Part shown: piece by piece, positions 34,486 through 45,962 of the stretch
Layout of the letters: each line of letters opens with the position of its first letter
How positions within the stretch are numbered: the first letter of the stretch is position 1
Assembly (NCBI GenBank): GCA_030159075.1
Contig: BROG01000028.1
Location: forward strand, 1,092,501-1,156,500
Origin: Atrina japonica
Lineage: Eukaryota > Mollusca > Bivalvia > Pterioida > Pinnidae
Direction of reading: 5' to 3'
DNA length: 64,000 bases
The notes under the pieces: generated by a model
Database searches by the model: none
Seen by the model: only the letters and a program-made list of their open reading frames with translations
Told to the model about the DNA's origin: nothing
Translations under genes and position numbers: made by a program

Positions 34486-35070
34486 TGCATGTTATTGACT
34501 TTAGTGAACTGTATACTCCCCTTAGCTATGCTGAACTGCATATTCAACTTAACTATGCTGTACTGTATACTTCACTTAGCTATGCTGAACTGCATACTCT
34601 TCATAGCTATGATGAACTGCATACTCCACATAGCTATGCTGAACTGTATACTTCACTTAGCTATGCTGAACTGTATACTTCACTTAGCTATGCTGAACTG
34701 CATACTCTTCATAGCTATGATGAACTGCATACTCCACATAGCTATGCTGAACTGTATACTCCACTTAGCAATGCTGAACTATAAATACCACTTAGCTATG
34801 CTGAACTACATATTTCACTTAGCTATACTGAACTGCCTATTCCACTTAGTTGTGCTGAACTGCATACTTCACATAGCTATGCTGAACTGTATACTCCACT
34901 TAACTATACTGAAATGTATATTCCACATAGCTTTGCTGAACTGTATACTCCACATAGCTTTGCTGAACTGTATACTCCACTTAACTAAGCTGAACTGCAT
35001 ATTCCAATTAGCTATACTGAACTGTATATTCTGTTAAGGTATGCTGAACTGCATAATCCACTCAGCTAGC
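34486..35070 (+). repeat. 27-bp minisatellite, about 21 copies
   Basis: Unit CTATGCTGAACTG.ATACT followed by .CAC.TAG. The 27-bp length keeps a 9-residue period open in frame for about 180 codons (AMLNCILHL), but the peptide is only the repeat read through and shows no start or splice context. Confidence 0.95.
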
Positions 35071-35617
35071 TTGGACTACCTACTTTTCAAAAACTTCAAC
35101 CTTGGCTATAGCATTTAAACCATGAGGGATAAGGCTTTGATATTTCTCATACAGATTTTTTATGACCAGACCTTTCATTTGGTACTATGACTTTTAACCT
35201 AGTGACCCAGACCTTGCATTTTGACCTACTTTTCAAAAATTTTAACCTGAACTCCAAGAACTAAAATAATAATTGGTCCTTTGACCTTAAAACTTGACAG
35301 CAGTAGATCAAATACATATTTTGATAATTTACACCCATTTTGGCAAGCTTTATTGTCTTGTGACAACTCTTGTGTATATATATTTTCACAGATTCTGAAC
35401 AAAAAATTTACTGGATAAAAGAATGTTAAAAATGCTCTCAGAAAATTACAAAGCATAGATGATATTGAGAATACTGCAAATGGCTTATTAGTGCATTGTA
35501 CTACAGATATTCACCTCATGAGCATATTGCAAAAGGTTTAAATCCAGGTCCTTGCTAAACTGAAGACCTCTTTTAAACATCAAATAACTGTTTCATTGTG
35601 AAAGTCATCCATCTTAT
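35071..35617. other. Unannotated stretch
   Basis: Contains loosely repeated CTACTTTTCAAAAA.TT.AACCT phrases (35,079 and 35,226) and GACCTTTGACC-type words; nothing coding. Confidence 0.35.
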
Positions 35618-36335
35618 TTATAGGTTGGGAAATTCCATAACCCCTGAATCAGAGATCTAGTAGATAGGTTGGGAACTTCCATAACCCCTGAAGCAGAGGT
35701 TTAGTAGTTAGGTTGGGACATTAAATGACCCCTGAAGCAGAACTTTAGTAGTTGGGTTGGGAAATTCCATAACCCCTGAAGCAGAGGTCTAGTAGTCAGG
35801 TTGGGAAATTACATGACCCCTGAATCATAGGTGAAATAGGTTGGGAATTCCATAATCCCTGAATGAGAAGTTAATTAAATAGGTTGGAGAATTCAATAAA
35901 CCCTGAATCATAGGTTTTGTATAAGGTTAGGAATTCCATGAATTTGAATCATAGGTTTAGTAGATAGGTTTGGAAATTTCATGACCCAGAATCATAAATT
36001 TAGTATAAAGGTTGGGTATTCAATGACTCTGAATCATAGGTTTAGTAGATAGGTTAGGGAATTCCATAATCCCAAATCTTAAGTTTAGTATAAAGGTTGG
36101 GAATTCCATATTCTTGGAATCATAGGTTACCAGTAATAAGATAGGTAATGGGAAATCCATGACCCCTGAATCATAGGTTTAGTAGATAGGTTGAGAAATT
36201 CAAGGACCCCAGAATCAGTGGTTTAAATCATAGGTTGAGGAATTTCAGGAACCATATCTCAGGGGTTAAGTAGACAGGATGGGGAATGTCATGACCCATG
36301 AATCATAGTTTTAGTAGATAGGTTGGAGATTTCTT
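35618..36335 (+). repeat. About 44-bp degenerate minisatellite
   Basis: Repeating ATAGGTTGGGAAATTCCATA followed by ACCCCTGAATCATAGGTTTA and GTAG, about 16 copies, more diverged to the right. Confidence 0.92.
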
Positions 36336-36960
36336 GGCATGACCAGAAAAGCCCTTTCAAGCTCCTGCCTGCCTTAATTATCCAGGCAGATTAGCTGTTT
36401 TTTAATGGCAGGGCCACAGTGGTGCCACATTACACTTAATTTTTCTTTAGTTTGTATCATTGAATTCAGGATTCCTTTCAAATACACATTTATAGGTTCC
36501 TGATTAGCTTCCAATTATATTCCTTGAGAAAATATCATCACAACTGTTTCCAACAAGCCCCACCTGACCAAATAGCTTTAAACATCGATCACTCTACATG
36601 TATATATCTCCTCTTCAAGTCTAGAAGTAAAATCATCATGTTTTTACCAATTTTGCAAGATTTTTGTGTGAAAATGTTCTTTTTGCACTTTTTAAAGTAG
36701 AAAGCTGACAGATCATGCATGAAAAATAACGTATAACTTTTCAACACTGAAGAGTTTAATGTAGTACAGCCAGTTGATCTCTAAATTTAAGCTTCTTGTC
36801 ATTTGTGACCTTTGACCCTCGGGAGATTGGGGGGATGATCATATGTCTGTAGAGAATTGCAGTAAAACAAGAATAGATGAAAGCAGGTGCACATGAACTG
36901 GGGGATAATTTTGACAAGAAATATTTGTTATCCGTGCCCAAAACTGAAAATGATATAGTA
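36336..36960. other. Unannotated stretch
   Basis: No gene or repeat family recognised. Confidence 0.3.
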
Positions 36961-36968
36961 AATGTATG

Positions 36969-37152
36969 TTGTACTGTCTGTCTGCCTGTCTCTCTGTCTG
37001 TCTGCCTGTCTCTCTCTCTATTTTTCTGTTTCTTTTTGTTTGTCTCTTTCTCCCTCTTTGTATGTCTCTCTCTTTCTCCCTCTATCTCTCCAATCCTGTC
37101 TGTCTGTGTATCTCTGTCTCACTTTCTCTATCTCTCTGTGTCACTATATCTC
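36969..37152. repeat. CT/CTGT-rich simple repeat
   Basis: Pyrimidine-rich microsatellite of CTGT, CTCT and TTTCTC words. Overlapping open frames are Ser/Leu/Cys artefacts. Confidence 0.9.
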
Positions 37153-37673
37153 TTGTCTTTAGGTTTCACTGTATTATAGATTTAAACATATAGAAGTACC
37201 TATGAACATTTGTGTTCTGTATCGTAGAAACCTGCAATGCAATGACAACTTAGTTTTATGTATACATATGTTGGTTTGACTAATATCAAATGCCATTTAT
37301 ACAAAAACATGAATCAATTTACTTAATGAAATTTTCATGCATAAAAACACTTTAAAAAAGTGTATGTTTTGGCATGAAAGAAAATATTTTAATGCATTTA
37401 AACTTCATATTTTGGTTTTTGTCGCAATATATTTTGCACACCAGATGTAATGTTATAAAGTTTGAGTTATTTCATGGGTGTTTGGGGAACAGTCAAAACA
37501 TTGTCTGGAATGATCACAGAAGTTGTGGCTAACAGTTATCAGCAACTTCCCTGATGCCAAGGAAAAGATTTCAACTGTTCCCCAAAGAAATTTCAACATA
37601 TTTCTTTTTAGAATTGATATTTATTCAGTTTTTTTAAACAGTTTTAAACAGTGAAATAACAAAAATAACACTC
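37153..37673. other. Unannotated stretch
   Basis: No gene. The pair GGGTGTTTGGGGAACAGTCA (37,476) and CAACTGTTCCCCAAAGAAAT (37,571) is inverted, perhaps a small TIR element of about 110 bp. Confidence 0.35.
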
Positions 37674-37828
37674 ACAGTGGAACCTGGCTAGAAAAGACCA
37701 CCTGTCACCTGAGAGAACACAGTCTGAAAACCAGTTCTGTTAATATAACATTTTGAGGAATCACCTGCCTTGAGAAACCACATTTCAGTGGTAGAAAGGA
37801 TGGTCTCTCAAGACAGGCTTTACTGTAT
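37674..37828 (+). mobile_element. M3 MITE, full copy, 155 bp
   Basis: ACAGTGGAACCTGGCTAGAA at the left; GGTCTCTCAAGACAGGCTTT then ACTGTA at the right. Inner AGACCACCTGTC and GAAACCACATTTCAGTGG. This is the most complete M3 in the window. Confidence 0.75.
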
Positions 37829-37863
37829 CCTCTTTTGACATCATGGTTTTGTCAGAGATGTCA

Positions 37864-38138
37864 CGAGTGGGTTTCAGTCAGTAGTGCACTTGACTCTTGA
37901 TCGTGAGTTCGAGTCCAGCCGGCGGCAGGTTGGTTTTCTGCCCTTCGGATGAAACAGTAAAAATCGAGGTCCCATGTCTCAGTAGGTGTCGGCACGTTAA
38001 AGAACCCTCACTGCTCCATGGCTGTAAGTGCCAAGCATAGGACAAAATTTGAAGCCCTTCACCGGCATTTGGTGACATCTCCATATGAGTGAAAGATTCT
38101 TGAGTGGGACGTTAAACAACAATAAACAAACAAAAAAT
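37864..38138 (+). mobile_element. SINE-A, full length, with TSD
   Basis: Head GTTTCAGTCAGTAGTGCACT (A-box region) and GTGAGTTCGAGTCCAGCCGG (B box), then GTCGGCACGTTAAAGAACCC, CATTTGGTGACATCTCCATA and tail GACGTTAAACAACAATAAAC. CAGAGATGTCA at 37853-37863 and CAGTGATGTCA at 38139-38149 are an 11-bp target duplication with one mismatch. Confidence 0.9.
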
Positions 38139-38149
38139 CAGTGATGTCA

Positions 38150-39082
38150 AAGCGGAAAAGTATTTCATAACTGTTACCTGGTTGTTAATAAAAAAGTATG
38201 CAAAAAAACTAGAAACAGTCCTAAATGTGGTATATAGTTTTATTATAGGTCATTGGGTAATGAATAATGAATTTATGTTATGTTCTTCGGTTCAGGTAAA
38301 CTAAAAATTGTTGAGTGTGACGTAAAATGCTATATTAAAAAACAAAATCAAATCAAATATACATATTATGTACCTATCCAGGTACACAGTATGCATATGA
38401 TTAATTTATACAGGTATGTTAGAATCAGATGTATAGTTGTATCGTAACTCCTTTTAGAATTCACCTCAAATTACTGTTTAGTTGTATTAAATATCGGTGA
38501 CCGAATTGAACATGATTTTTTCTGTAATAAAAATGGTGTTGTCAAGGTTGCAACATTCTCTGTTTTGCTTCTAGTTACTTAAGTGTAGGTTCTCCTAATA
38601 TGTACATGGATTTTGATTCACATCTAAACCTGAGTGAAAATTTTGTTATACATGTAGGATGTTGATATAAATTAAATTTCTCATTCCACTCAGAACATTT
38701 CTGATGTTCTGAATTCTTGTTATGTAAGGACTATTATTGGCTATCTCATTATGGACAAGACTCAGACTTGTATGCAAATTTTGAACAAGTTTTAACATTT
38801 TGCTTGCAAAAATATTTATGAGATTAAATAGTTTTTGCATATAGGAAGTCTATGATGTTAAAAAATAAGATTCTGCTTGCAAAAGCATACTTTTTGCAAT
38901 GTGAATTCATAATATTTCTTACACAAACAGCCCTTGATAGTCTTACACCTCAGAAATAATGTCTTCAGTTTAAAATGGCAAATGTGATATTACATCTCAG
39001 TTTGTTCATTTTACAGTGATAAGTGCAGGAATGCATGGGTGTAATATTACCAAATTAGCCATTATGAAAATAAATCTAACTG
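38150..39082. other. Unannotated AT-rich stretch
   Basis: No gene recognised. GGTTCAGGTAAACTAAAAA then TGTTGAGTGTGACGTAAAAT near 38,290-38,330 looks like a SINE-B tail fragment. Confidence 0.35.
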
Positions 39083-39290
39083 GGGGTCTTTGTGGCTGAG
39101 TGGTTAGTGCATCGCACTATAAACCATGAAGTCTCTCACTTCCTGTTAGTTCAGGTTCGAGTCACACAGGAACCTAAGCTGATTTTGTGAGAAAGTTCGC
39201 CAGTTCACTTGCAGAAGGTTGGTGTTCTCTTCCCAGTGTATTGTAACTGGGTTCTTTCCTCAACCATTGAAATATAGGTTGCTACCATAT
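39083..39290 (+). mobile_element. SINE-B, near full length
   Basis: Head GGGGGTCTTTGTGGCTGAGT then GGTTAGTGCATCGCACT, B box GGTTCGAGTCACACAGGAAC, then AAGCTGATTTTGTGAGAAAG, GCAGAAGGTTGGTGTTCTCT and GTATTGTAACTGGGTTCTTT. The GTGTGGCATAAAAC tail is replaced. Confidence 0.88.
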
Positions 39291-39639
39291 AACTGAACAA
39301 GAAACCACTAAAAGGGGTATGGCTGGATTACAAAGCAGTGACAGAAATTGAAAGTAAACGTAAGAGCTAAACCAAATTGTAGATGCAGACGGACGGACTT
39401 CCTCATCATATAAACTGGAAAAAAGTAAAACATTCAAACAAACACACAAACAAAACAAATCTTACTGCAGGAATAAATGTCTGTAAATGAGATATTACAG
39501 ACATTATTGAAATAAATCTCTCCCTGGATTTATTTACCAATCTTGTATTAACACATTTTATGTTACTGAGTACACATGTACTGCTTACATGTTAATAACA
39601 AAAACTAATGAAGAGAGCTTCACATGGGATATCACAGGA

Positions 39640-39925
39640 TGAGAAAAAAATTAGAAAAATCTTTCGTCCCAAATTCTTATAAACTTTTATGGAACCATGA
39701 AGACTAATTATTTTTTCCGTTATGGGACTTATAATTAATTAAAATTTAAGTAAAGTATTTTAAAAGCTTTCTGTTCTTGGAAACAGCTAAACAGTGAGAT
39801 GTTACATACCAAGAAGACAAATTATGTGTCAGGGGGGACGAGTATTGAAGTAACCACTCCTAACTACTCGTCCCCATGCAATTTTCACCTGTCTAGGACA
39901 AGTACATTTTCTCACCCCGGGTATC
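39640..39925 (+). mobile_element. GGATGAG-ended interspersed repeat, copy 2
   Basis: Matches 28.65-28.95 kb: GGAACCATGAAGACTAATTA, GGGACTTATAATTAATTAAA, GAGATGTTACATACCAAGAA, CAATTTTCACCTGTCTAGGA. Confidence 0.58.
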
Positions 39926-40559
39926 AGACTTGAACCTCCATGAGCTGTTTGTGGTTGTCATGTTAGTATGCGTGAACTTGATTCTTGTCAGAGGAGGGTA
40001 GAGAAGAACTTTATCACTAGACTTTTAATTTTTTCAGTGGCTGATGAGTTAAGCTGTGTGATGAGAAAACTGTCAAATTGTAACTTAACATGATGCAAGA
40101 GCATGATGACATAAGTTGGCCTTGACCTTTAGTCTCTACACAGACCTTCACCTTTGTAAAATTGAAAATATATTGCCTCTCAGTATGGCCATATCTGTTT
40201 TAGCAGTATCTAGTTTTGCTTTAATTGCTACCATATTTTTTGTTCACATCCTGTTAGGTAATAAGAACATTACCTTGTATATGGCAACATACGCATTCAT
40301 TCATAAATTTGTTCTATTTTTATCTCACTGGACAGCAGTAAGATTACAGTATCATGTTCATGTAAAATGAAATCCAGATTTTATAGAGTACTACTGCTTT
40401 TGCATGTTTATCTATCATCAAGATCATAGCCTAATGTATCACAAGAAGTTCTTATGCATTTATCAGAAGGCACATGCTTCTGGTATTTTCTGGTATTTCA
40501 CTAATTGATATACCGATATTTGATATTGACATGCTTTTACTAACATAAACATACCTGCT
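39926..40559. other. Unannotated stretch
   Basis: An 84-codon frame (40,116-40,370) is hydrophobic with a membrane-like segment but no recognised family, start context or splice signals. Confidence 0.3.
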
Positions 40560-40560
40560 G

Positions 40561-40598
<38 letters not shown>

Positions 40599-40606
40599 TA
40601 TATATT
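40561..40606. repeat. TA/GA microsatellite
   Basis: TA run followed by an AG run and a short TATATA. Confidence 0.95.
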
Positions 40607-40632
40607 ACTGTGTTTCACTAAATGAAATATTG

Positions 40633-40862
40633 GGGGCCTCTGTGGCCGAGTGGTTAGAGCATTGCGCTTTAAATCACAAGGCCTCTCACCTCTGGTTCGA
40701 GTCCCGATAGGGTCATTTTGAATTCAGTGGGAAAGTTTGCCAGTTTTCTTGCGGAAGGTCCGTGGTCTTTACCCCGGTAACCGGAGTTTCTCCTCCACCA
40801 ATAAAAACTGGACGCCATCATTTGACTGAAAGATTGTTGAGTATGGCGTAAAACAAAAAAAT
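40633..40862 (+). mobile_element. SINE-B, reference full-length copy
   Basis: Head GGGGGCCTCTGTGGCCGAGT then GGTTAGAGCATTGCGCTTTA (A box from about 40,643); B box GGTTCGAGTCC at 40694-40704. The body runs AGTGGGAAAGTTTGCCAGTT, CTTGCGGAAGGTCCGTGGTC, CGGTAACCGGAGTTTCTCCT and AATAAAAACTGGACGCCATC, with tail TTGTTGAGTATGGCGTAAAA plus A-run. CTAAATGAAATATTG (40618-40632) and CTAACTGAAATGTTG (40863-40877) form a 15-bp target duplication with two mismatches. The head resembles a Leu/Ser-type tRNA (GGCCGAGTGGTTAGAGC). Confidence 0.92.
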
Positions 40863-40999
40863 CTAACTGAAATGTTGAGTTACCTATTTGATAGTGATTA
40901 GTGAGTCCTCTGCACTAGCTGTGACAAGGATTTATTCTTCACTTATTTAATTGGAATTTGATTTTGGACTTACAGCTGATTTGACCAGTCAACAGGTGC

Positions 41000-41118
41000 T
41001 TCCTTCTCAATGACACCTGATGCCACCTCTGGATTTCCAGAGGTCCATGTTTGTCCAATTTTTACCAGATTTGTGTTTTATTTATTGGACATCCTGAAGA
41101 TTTTTACTCTGGTATCTG

Positions 41119-41125
<7 letters not shown>
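41000..41125 (+). mobile_element. Interspersed repeat fragment (CACCTGATGCCACCTCTGG)
   Basis: CACCTGATGCCACCTCTGGA, CCAGAGGTCCATGTTTGTCC, TTATTGGACATCCTGAAGAT and CTCTGGTATCTGATATTTTA are collinear with 60,145-60,270. Followed by a TA microsatellite. Confidence 0.65.
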
Positions 41126-41204
<79 letters not shown>

Positions 41205-41216
41205 CACACACACACA
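41124..41216. repeat. TA then CA microsatellite
   Basis: About 38 TA units followed by ACACAC. Confidence 0.95.
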
Positions 41217-41492
41217 AATAAATTGTGGATATGTGTGGATGTTAGTATGAGTATAATAGTTTAACATGTCTCTCACATACATTATACATCCAAAGAGATA
41301 AAAGAATGAGAGAGTGATAGAGACAGATGTGTTGCCAATAGATATGCTCGTTACATAGTTATGTTCTATACATAGTTATGCAATAAAATGAAGAGATCCT
41401 TAATCATAAACATAGGATTCATTTACAATTCTGTCATTCATTTATTTCAAACTTATTGAAGGTTTTTAATGCAGATAGGCATTTCATACTAA

Positions 41493-41715
41493 AGAGGTGT
41501 CTGAGTAGTCAGAACCACCTCAAGTCACCATGGTTCGGGCCCGGCTGGAACCTGATCTGATTTTGCGGAAAAGTTTGCCAGTTTACTTTTTGAAGGCTCA
41601 GTGATCCCTCCACGGGTACCCTGTACATTGTAACCACATTCCCTCCTCCACCAATAAAAATTGACTGCAGACATTTAACTGAAAAATTATCAATACAAAG
41701 TAACACACTAAATAA
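41493..41715 (+). mobile_element. SINE-B
   Basis: Head decayed (GAGGTGTCTGAGTAGTCAGA), B box ATGGTTCGGGCCCGGCTGGA, then TTGCGGAAAAGTTTGCCAGT, TGTACATTGTAACCACATTC and CCTCCACCAATAAAAATTGA with AC-rich tail. Confidence 0.82.
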
Positions 41716-42907
41716 GCAAAAACAAAAACATGCACTTAAAATGCAGTCACTGCATTGGTGTTAACAAGTCCATGGTGGAAGTCAATCCTGTTCTTGTTGA
41801 TGTCTCTGTAAAACTGAAATTTTTGTTCTGGTTTAATTTTCACCTTGAGATGGAATAAAGGCGAAATTTTCACGTTAGATAATTGAGTCACGGACATTCA
41901 TGACATTCGTGTAACTATAGAGATTAATGATGATTTAAAGACCAAGTGAATATGATTTCTGTCATAAGAAGTCGTAAAAATAATCGGAGGTGAAAATTTT
42001 CAGATATCAAGCAGTAGTTATAAATTCTTAAACAAAACAACAAACAAACAAAAACAAAAAGTTACAGAGTTACACAGATGATTGACACATACACCAAATA
42101 CTCAATTTCTAACATCATTTGTATTGTTCACTCATAGTATATATTATTAGGAGCAATTTACTGTTTTATAAAACTTAGCAAACAGTTAATAATGTCGTTA
42201 ACTCCCACAAAGTCACATTACCAAGGAATTCCGTCAGGCATCTATTTTTAGATATACAAGATATTGCATCAAAACAGATACATGGAGTAGTATTAAGGTG
42301 TTTACATGGTTTCTGATCATCGCATATCAGTTCTTCTCGCAGTGTGTCAACATTCTCATATTGATAAGGTGGAGGTGCTCGTTTTTTGAAGTGGGATAAA
42401 ATTTGTAGATGATACTGACTCACAGTCTCGAGATTTACAAAATTATACTTCTAATGTTACACTAACTACATAATTTGATGCACTTTATTCCATAGAATGC
42501 ATTCAATGAGTTGGTAGGTTTGTATAACTTAATTCTGTCCAGGTTTTATATATTTATTTATCCTCATGGAGATTTGTTCATATTTGAAGGATTTAATTAT
42601 TTTCTGAACCTGTCTGAGATATTAATTCAGATTTACCTGTAATTAAGGTATGTTACTTTTTATTTATCTGTTATTTTATTTGCTTAATGATATTTGAAGC
42701 GGTTACTGAAGTAAGGAGTTAAACCAGTGGCATATAACTGTAGCTAGGTCAAAGTAATCTGGATTTTTTTTTAACTATGTCGGATGTCCATTTAGTCCTC
42801 AGCTTTTATAACTTAAAGGGTTTTGGGTGTAGCCCATACAAGTCCTGGACAGCACCTTTGTGGGTGGCACTAGAGACAAACTCCAAAGAAACTTTTCTAC
42901 TTTTTCT
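41716..42907. other. Mostly unannotated stretch
   Basis: No repeat family recognised. A CAAA-type run near 42,030-42,058 may be the tail of an old SINE. The only feature of note is the open frame at 42,175-42,423 on the minus strand. Confidence 0.3.
42175..42423 (-). CDS. Unrecognised cysteine-containing open frame
   Basis: 82 codons on the minus strand, not low-complexity, with seven cysteines in the second half (LICDDQKPC, TPCICFDAISCISKNRC). A GGTAATGTG within it on the minus strand near 42,217 could be a splice donor, and TGTGAGTCAG at its 5' end a weak acceptor. I do not recognise any family. It could be a chance frame; composition is the only support. Confidence 0.18.
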   Translation of the reverse strand: MSQYHLQILSHFKKRAPPPYQYENVDTLREELICDDQKPCKHLNTTPCICFDAISCISKNRCLTEFLGNVTLWELTTLLTVC

Positions 42908-42937
42908 ACTCTGTCTGTCTGTCTGTCTGTCTGTCTG

Positions 42938-43017
<80 letters not shown>
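42908..43017. repeat. CTGT then CT microsatellite
   Basis: About 7 CTGT units then about 38 CT units; read in reverse gives RE-repeat peptides that are artefacts. Confidence 0.95.
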
Positions 43018-43022
<5 letters not shown>

Positions 43023-43119
43023 CATTCATTTATAATGATATTTTTGGGAAAGAAATATTGAAATGTGGATACTCTTGCATACAGTCAAGCATGTTAACCA
43101 TGTTACTTTAAACCTTAAT

Positions 43120-43703
43120 GGTTTTGGCATACAATGTAGCTGTGCCATGGTATATACATGACAGCTATGCTGTTGTAATCTTTGGTTGTGACATACAAGG
43201 TAGCTATGCCATGGTATATACATGATAGCTATGCTGTTGTAATCTTTGTGACATACAAGGTAGCTATGCCATGGTATATACATGACAGCTATGCTGTTGT
43301 AATCTTAGTGACATACGAGGTAGCTATGCCATGGTATATACATGATAGCTATGCTGTTGTAATCTTAGTGACATACGAGGTAGCTTTGCCATGGTATATA
43401 CATGACAGCTATGCTGTTGTAATCTTAGTGACATACGAGGTAGCTATGCCATGGTATATACATGATAGCTATGCTGTTGTAATCTTAGTGACATACGAGG
43501 TAGCTATGCCATGGTATATACATGATAGCTATGCTGTTGTAATCTTTGTGACATACGAGGTAGCTATGCCATGGTATATACATGACAGCTATGCTGTTGT
43601 AATCTTTGGTTGTGACATACAAGGTAGCTATGTCATGGTATATACATGATAGCTATGCTGTTGTAATATTTGGTTGTGGCATACAAGGTAGCTATGCCAT
43701 GGC
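43120..43703 (+). repeat. 60-bp minisatellite, left block
   Basis: Unit GACATACGAGGTAGCTATGC, CATGGTATATACATGACAGC, TATGCTGTTGTAATCTTAGT; about 9 copies. Variant positions are GACAGC/GATAGC and TTAGTG/TTTGTG/TTTGGTTGTG. The 60-bp length keeps a 20-residue open frame, with no other coding signal. Confidence 0.95.
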
Positions 43704-44097
43704 ACAGTAGAACTTTGATGAGTCGAACTTCAGTGAGTCGAATTTCTCGATATTTTGAATGATTGTTTGGGCTCATTTCTATAAAAACAACTAAAATTCC
43801 TACATATAATTCAAAGTCCAAATTTACATGTGTACGAAATCGCCCCATGATATTTCTTGTCCTTTTAATAAACACTCAATGTTTCAATTTCTTGAAAATG
43901 AAGTTAAATGTAGCATTAATTATTAATTATAATGATGGCATGTATGTCTTAAATGATTTCGAAGCAGTCATATGCACCTTATAGCACCTTTTAAACTAAA
44001 AATCATATGATTCTCACTTATCAATGAGTCGAAGTCCCAATGTTTTGAACATTTCTAGGTGGTCCCTTGAACTTGGACTCATCGAAGTTTTACTGTA
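43704..44097 (+). mobile_element. Pogo-like MITE inserted in the 60-bp array, about 394 bp
   Basis: Left end CACAGTAGAACTTTGATGAG then TCGAAC; right end GGACTCATCGAAGTTTTACT then GTA. Within the ends GAGTCGAACTTCAGTGAGTC and CAATGAGTCGAAGTCCCAAT are again inverted. The array resumes at once after the right end (CATGTATATACATGACAGC). CAGTAGAACTTTGATGAGTC-type termini are characteristic of pogo/jerky elements (from general knowledge). No transposase frame. Confidence 0.8.
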
Positions 44098-44290
44098 CAT
44101 GTATATACATGACAGCTATGCTGTTGTAATCTTTGGCTGTGGCATACAGTGTAGCTATGCCATGGTATATACATGACAGCTATGCTGTTGTAATCTTTGG
44201 TTGTGGCATACAGTGTAGCTATGCTATGGTATATACATGACAGCTATGCTGTTGTAATCTTTGGTTGTGACACACAAGGTAGCTGTACAT
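44098..44290 (+). repeat. 60-bp minisatellite, right block
   Basis: Three further units, mostly of the TTTGG.TGTGGCATACAGTG variant, completing the array interrupted by the MITE. Confidence 0.93.
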
Positions 44291-44324
44291 GTACATGTCT
44301 ACATGCAGTGAACATGTATTGAAT

Positions 44325-44745
44325 CATCAGTACTCTAATAATTACAGGTAGGGGACTTGTATTGATTCATCAGTACCCGTACAGGTAGGGGACTCAATAC
44401 TCGTACAGGTAGGGTACATGAATTAATTAATTAATACTCTCAGAATCACAGGTAGGGGCCATGTATTGATTCATCAATACTCCCAGAATCACAGAAAGGG
44501 GCCATGTATTGATTCATCAGTACTCCTAGAATCACAGAAAGGGGACATGTATTGATTCATCAGTACTCCCAGAATCACAGATAGGGGACATGTATTGATT
44601 CATCAATACTTTTAAAATCACAGATAAAGGGCATATGTTTATTCATTAATACTTTTAGAATCACAGATAGGGAAAATGTATTTTGATTCATCAGTACTCT
44701 TAGATTCACAGATAGGGGACATTTATTGATTCATTGATCCTCTCA
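44325..44745 (+). repeat. 43-bp minisatellite, about 9 copies
   Basis: Unit AATCACAGATAGGGGACATG, TATTGATTCATCAGTACTCC, CAG. Single related units lie at 21,243-21,300, 14,105-14,150 and 60,283-60,320 (ACATTTATTGATTCAT, GGGAACATGTATTGATTCA), so the unit derives from a dispersed sequence. Confidence 0.93.
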
Positions 44746-45285
44746 AAATACTTGGCAAAATACATTCTATTGCACTTTTCCAGCCAGAAGTCCAAACTTT
44801 ATCCTAAAGTGGCCATAGTAAACTAAAAAAGAACAGATCTATCTCTAATTCCAAATGCAAAATAGTCAGTAGGTAGCAGTAAATAAATGGATGCCACTAC
44901 ATAATTTAAGACTAGTTCTGTGTTGTGAGAAATATTTGAAAAAAAAAAAATGAAAATGTTTTGCAATGTGACGACATGAAATGATCTCAATGTCTGTAAC
45001 TTCTGATAAGTGAGGTGAGGTAATTTGCGTTAAAATGCATGAAGTGTGTTAGAGTATGCTGAAAGAATTTGATGTGTTGTTGGACTTTAATACAGACAAT
45101 AATACTTCCTGCGTCTGTTTCAATGTGAGAGTGCGGATGGGCATGAGGAGATAGGAATGGTGAGGTGGGGTTTTATAGAAGTACCAAACTATATGATTTA
45201 TCGATATATATCAATGTTTTTACTTATTGATATATCAATGTAGAATTTCTCATCAATGACAGCCCTACATAAATAAATACATGTA
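44746..45285. other. Unannotated stretch
   Basis: No gene. A palindromic CGATATATATCAATG then TTGATATATCAATG near 45,200. Confidence 0.3.
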
Positions 45286-45289
45286 GCTA

Positions 45290-45497
45290 CCGGGGTATGT
45301 TGTAAACCTAATCAGTCTCAGTTTCAACCTGACGGGATACTGATTAAGTGGGAAAGCTTGGAGTTCACTGTTGGAAGGCAGGTGCCCTTTACATGGTACA
45401 TAGTAACGGAACTACCGGTAACATCATTTTTGCCTTTGTCATTAAAAAAATGCCATCATTGTACATCATAAATTGTCAAGTGTTAATTAAGTAAAAA
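45290..45497 (+). mobile_element. SINE-B-like, strongly decayed
   Basis: CTGATTAAGTGGGAAAGCTT, TGTTGGAAGGCAGGTGCCCT, CATAGTAACGGAACTACCGG, AAATGCCATCATTGTACATC and TTGTCAAGTGTTAATTAAGT in SINE-B order. Confidence 0.6.
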
Positions 45498-45879
45498 AAA
45501 AACAATCCAAAATGATGACTTTTAGTTTTACTTTAATCAAGACCTGGATAGCAGCCGTTTTTTAACATCAGAAGTCATACTTTTGTTTGATTTATTACTT
45601 AGGTTATCAGGAATGTTGTTTATATGACCTTTGAGTACCAGCTGAATTATTTGATATTATATACACACAGGATAATTTTGCAGCTTTTTGTTGACTAGCT
45701 AGAGGATATTGTTGTATACTTTTGTACAGTAAGTGTTAGTGGTGTGTGACTTACTGACGAGGGTGAAAATTCCTTCAAGCTGTCAGGAATGTATGATTGT
45801 AGTGATGTAGATAAATGTGTATTTAGCTGTTTGTGATGTAAATATTTGTTGTTTTTTTGTTATTATCAACTGAAATAGA

Positions 45880-45957
45880 ATATATATATAGATATATACA
45901 TACACACACACACACACACACTTACACAGTCACACAAACACACACACACACACACAC
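45880..45957. repeat. TA then CA microsatellite
   Basis: TA and GATA units followed by imperfect CA units. Confidence 0.93.
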
Positions 45958-45962
45958 TGTAT

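Noticed and set aside
34485..35037. 182-codon frame with a 9-residue period
   Set aside because: 27-bp minisatellite read-through; an overlapping frame is open too, and neither has splice or start support.
43182..43649. 155-codon frame with a 20-residue period
   Set aside because: 60-bp minisatellite read-through.
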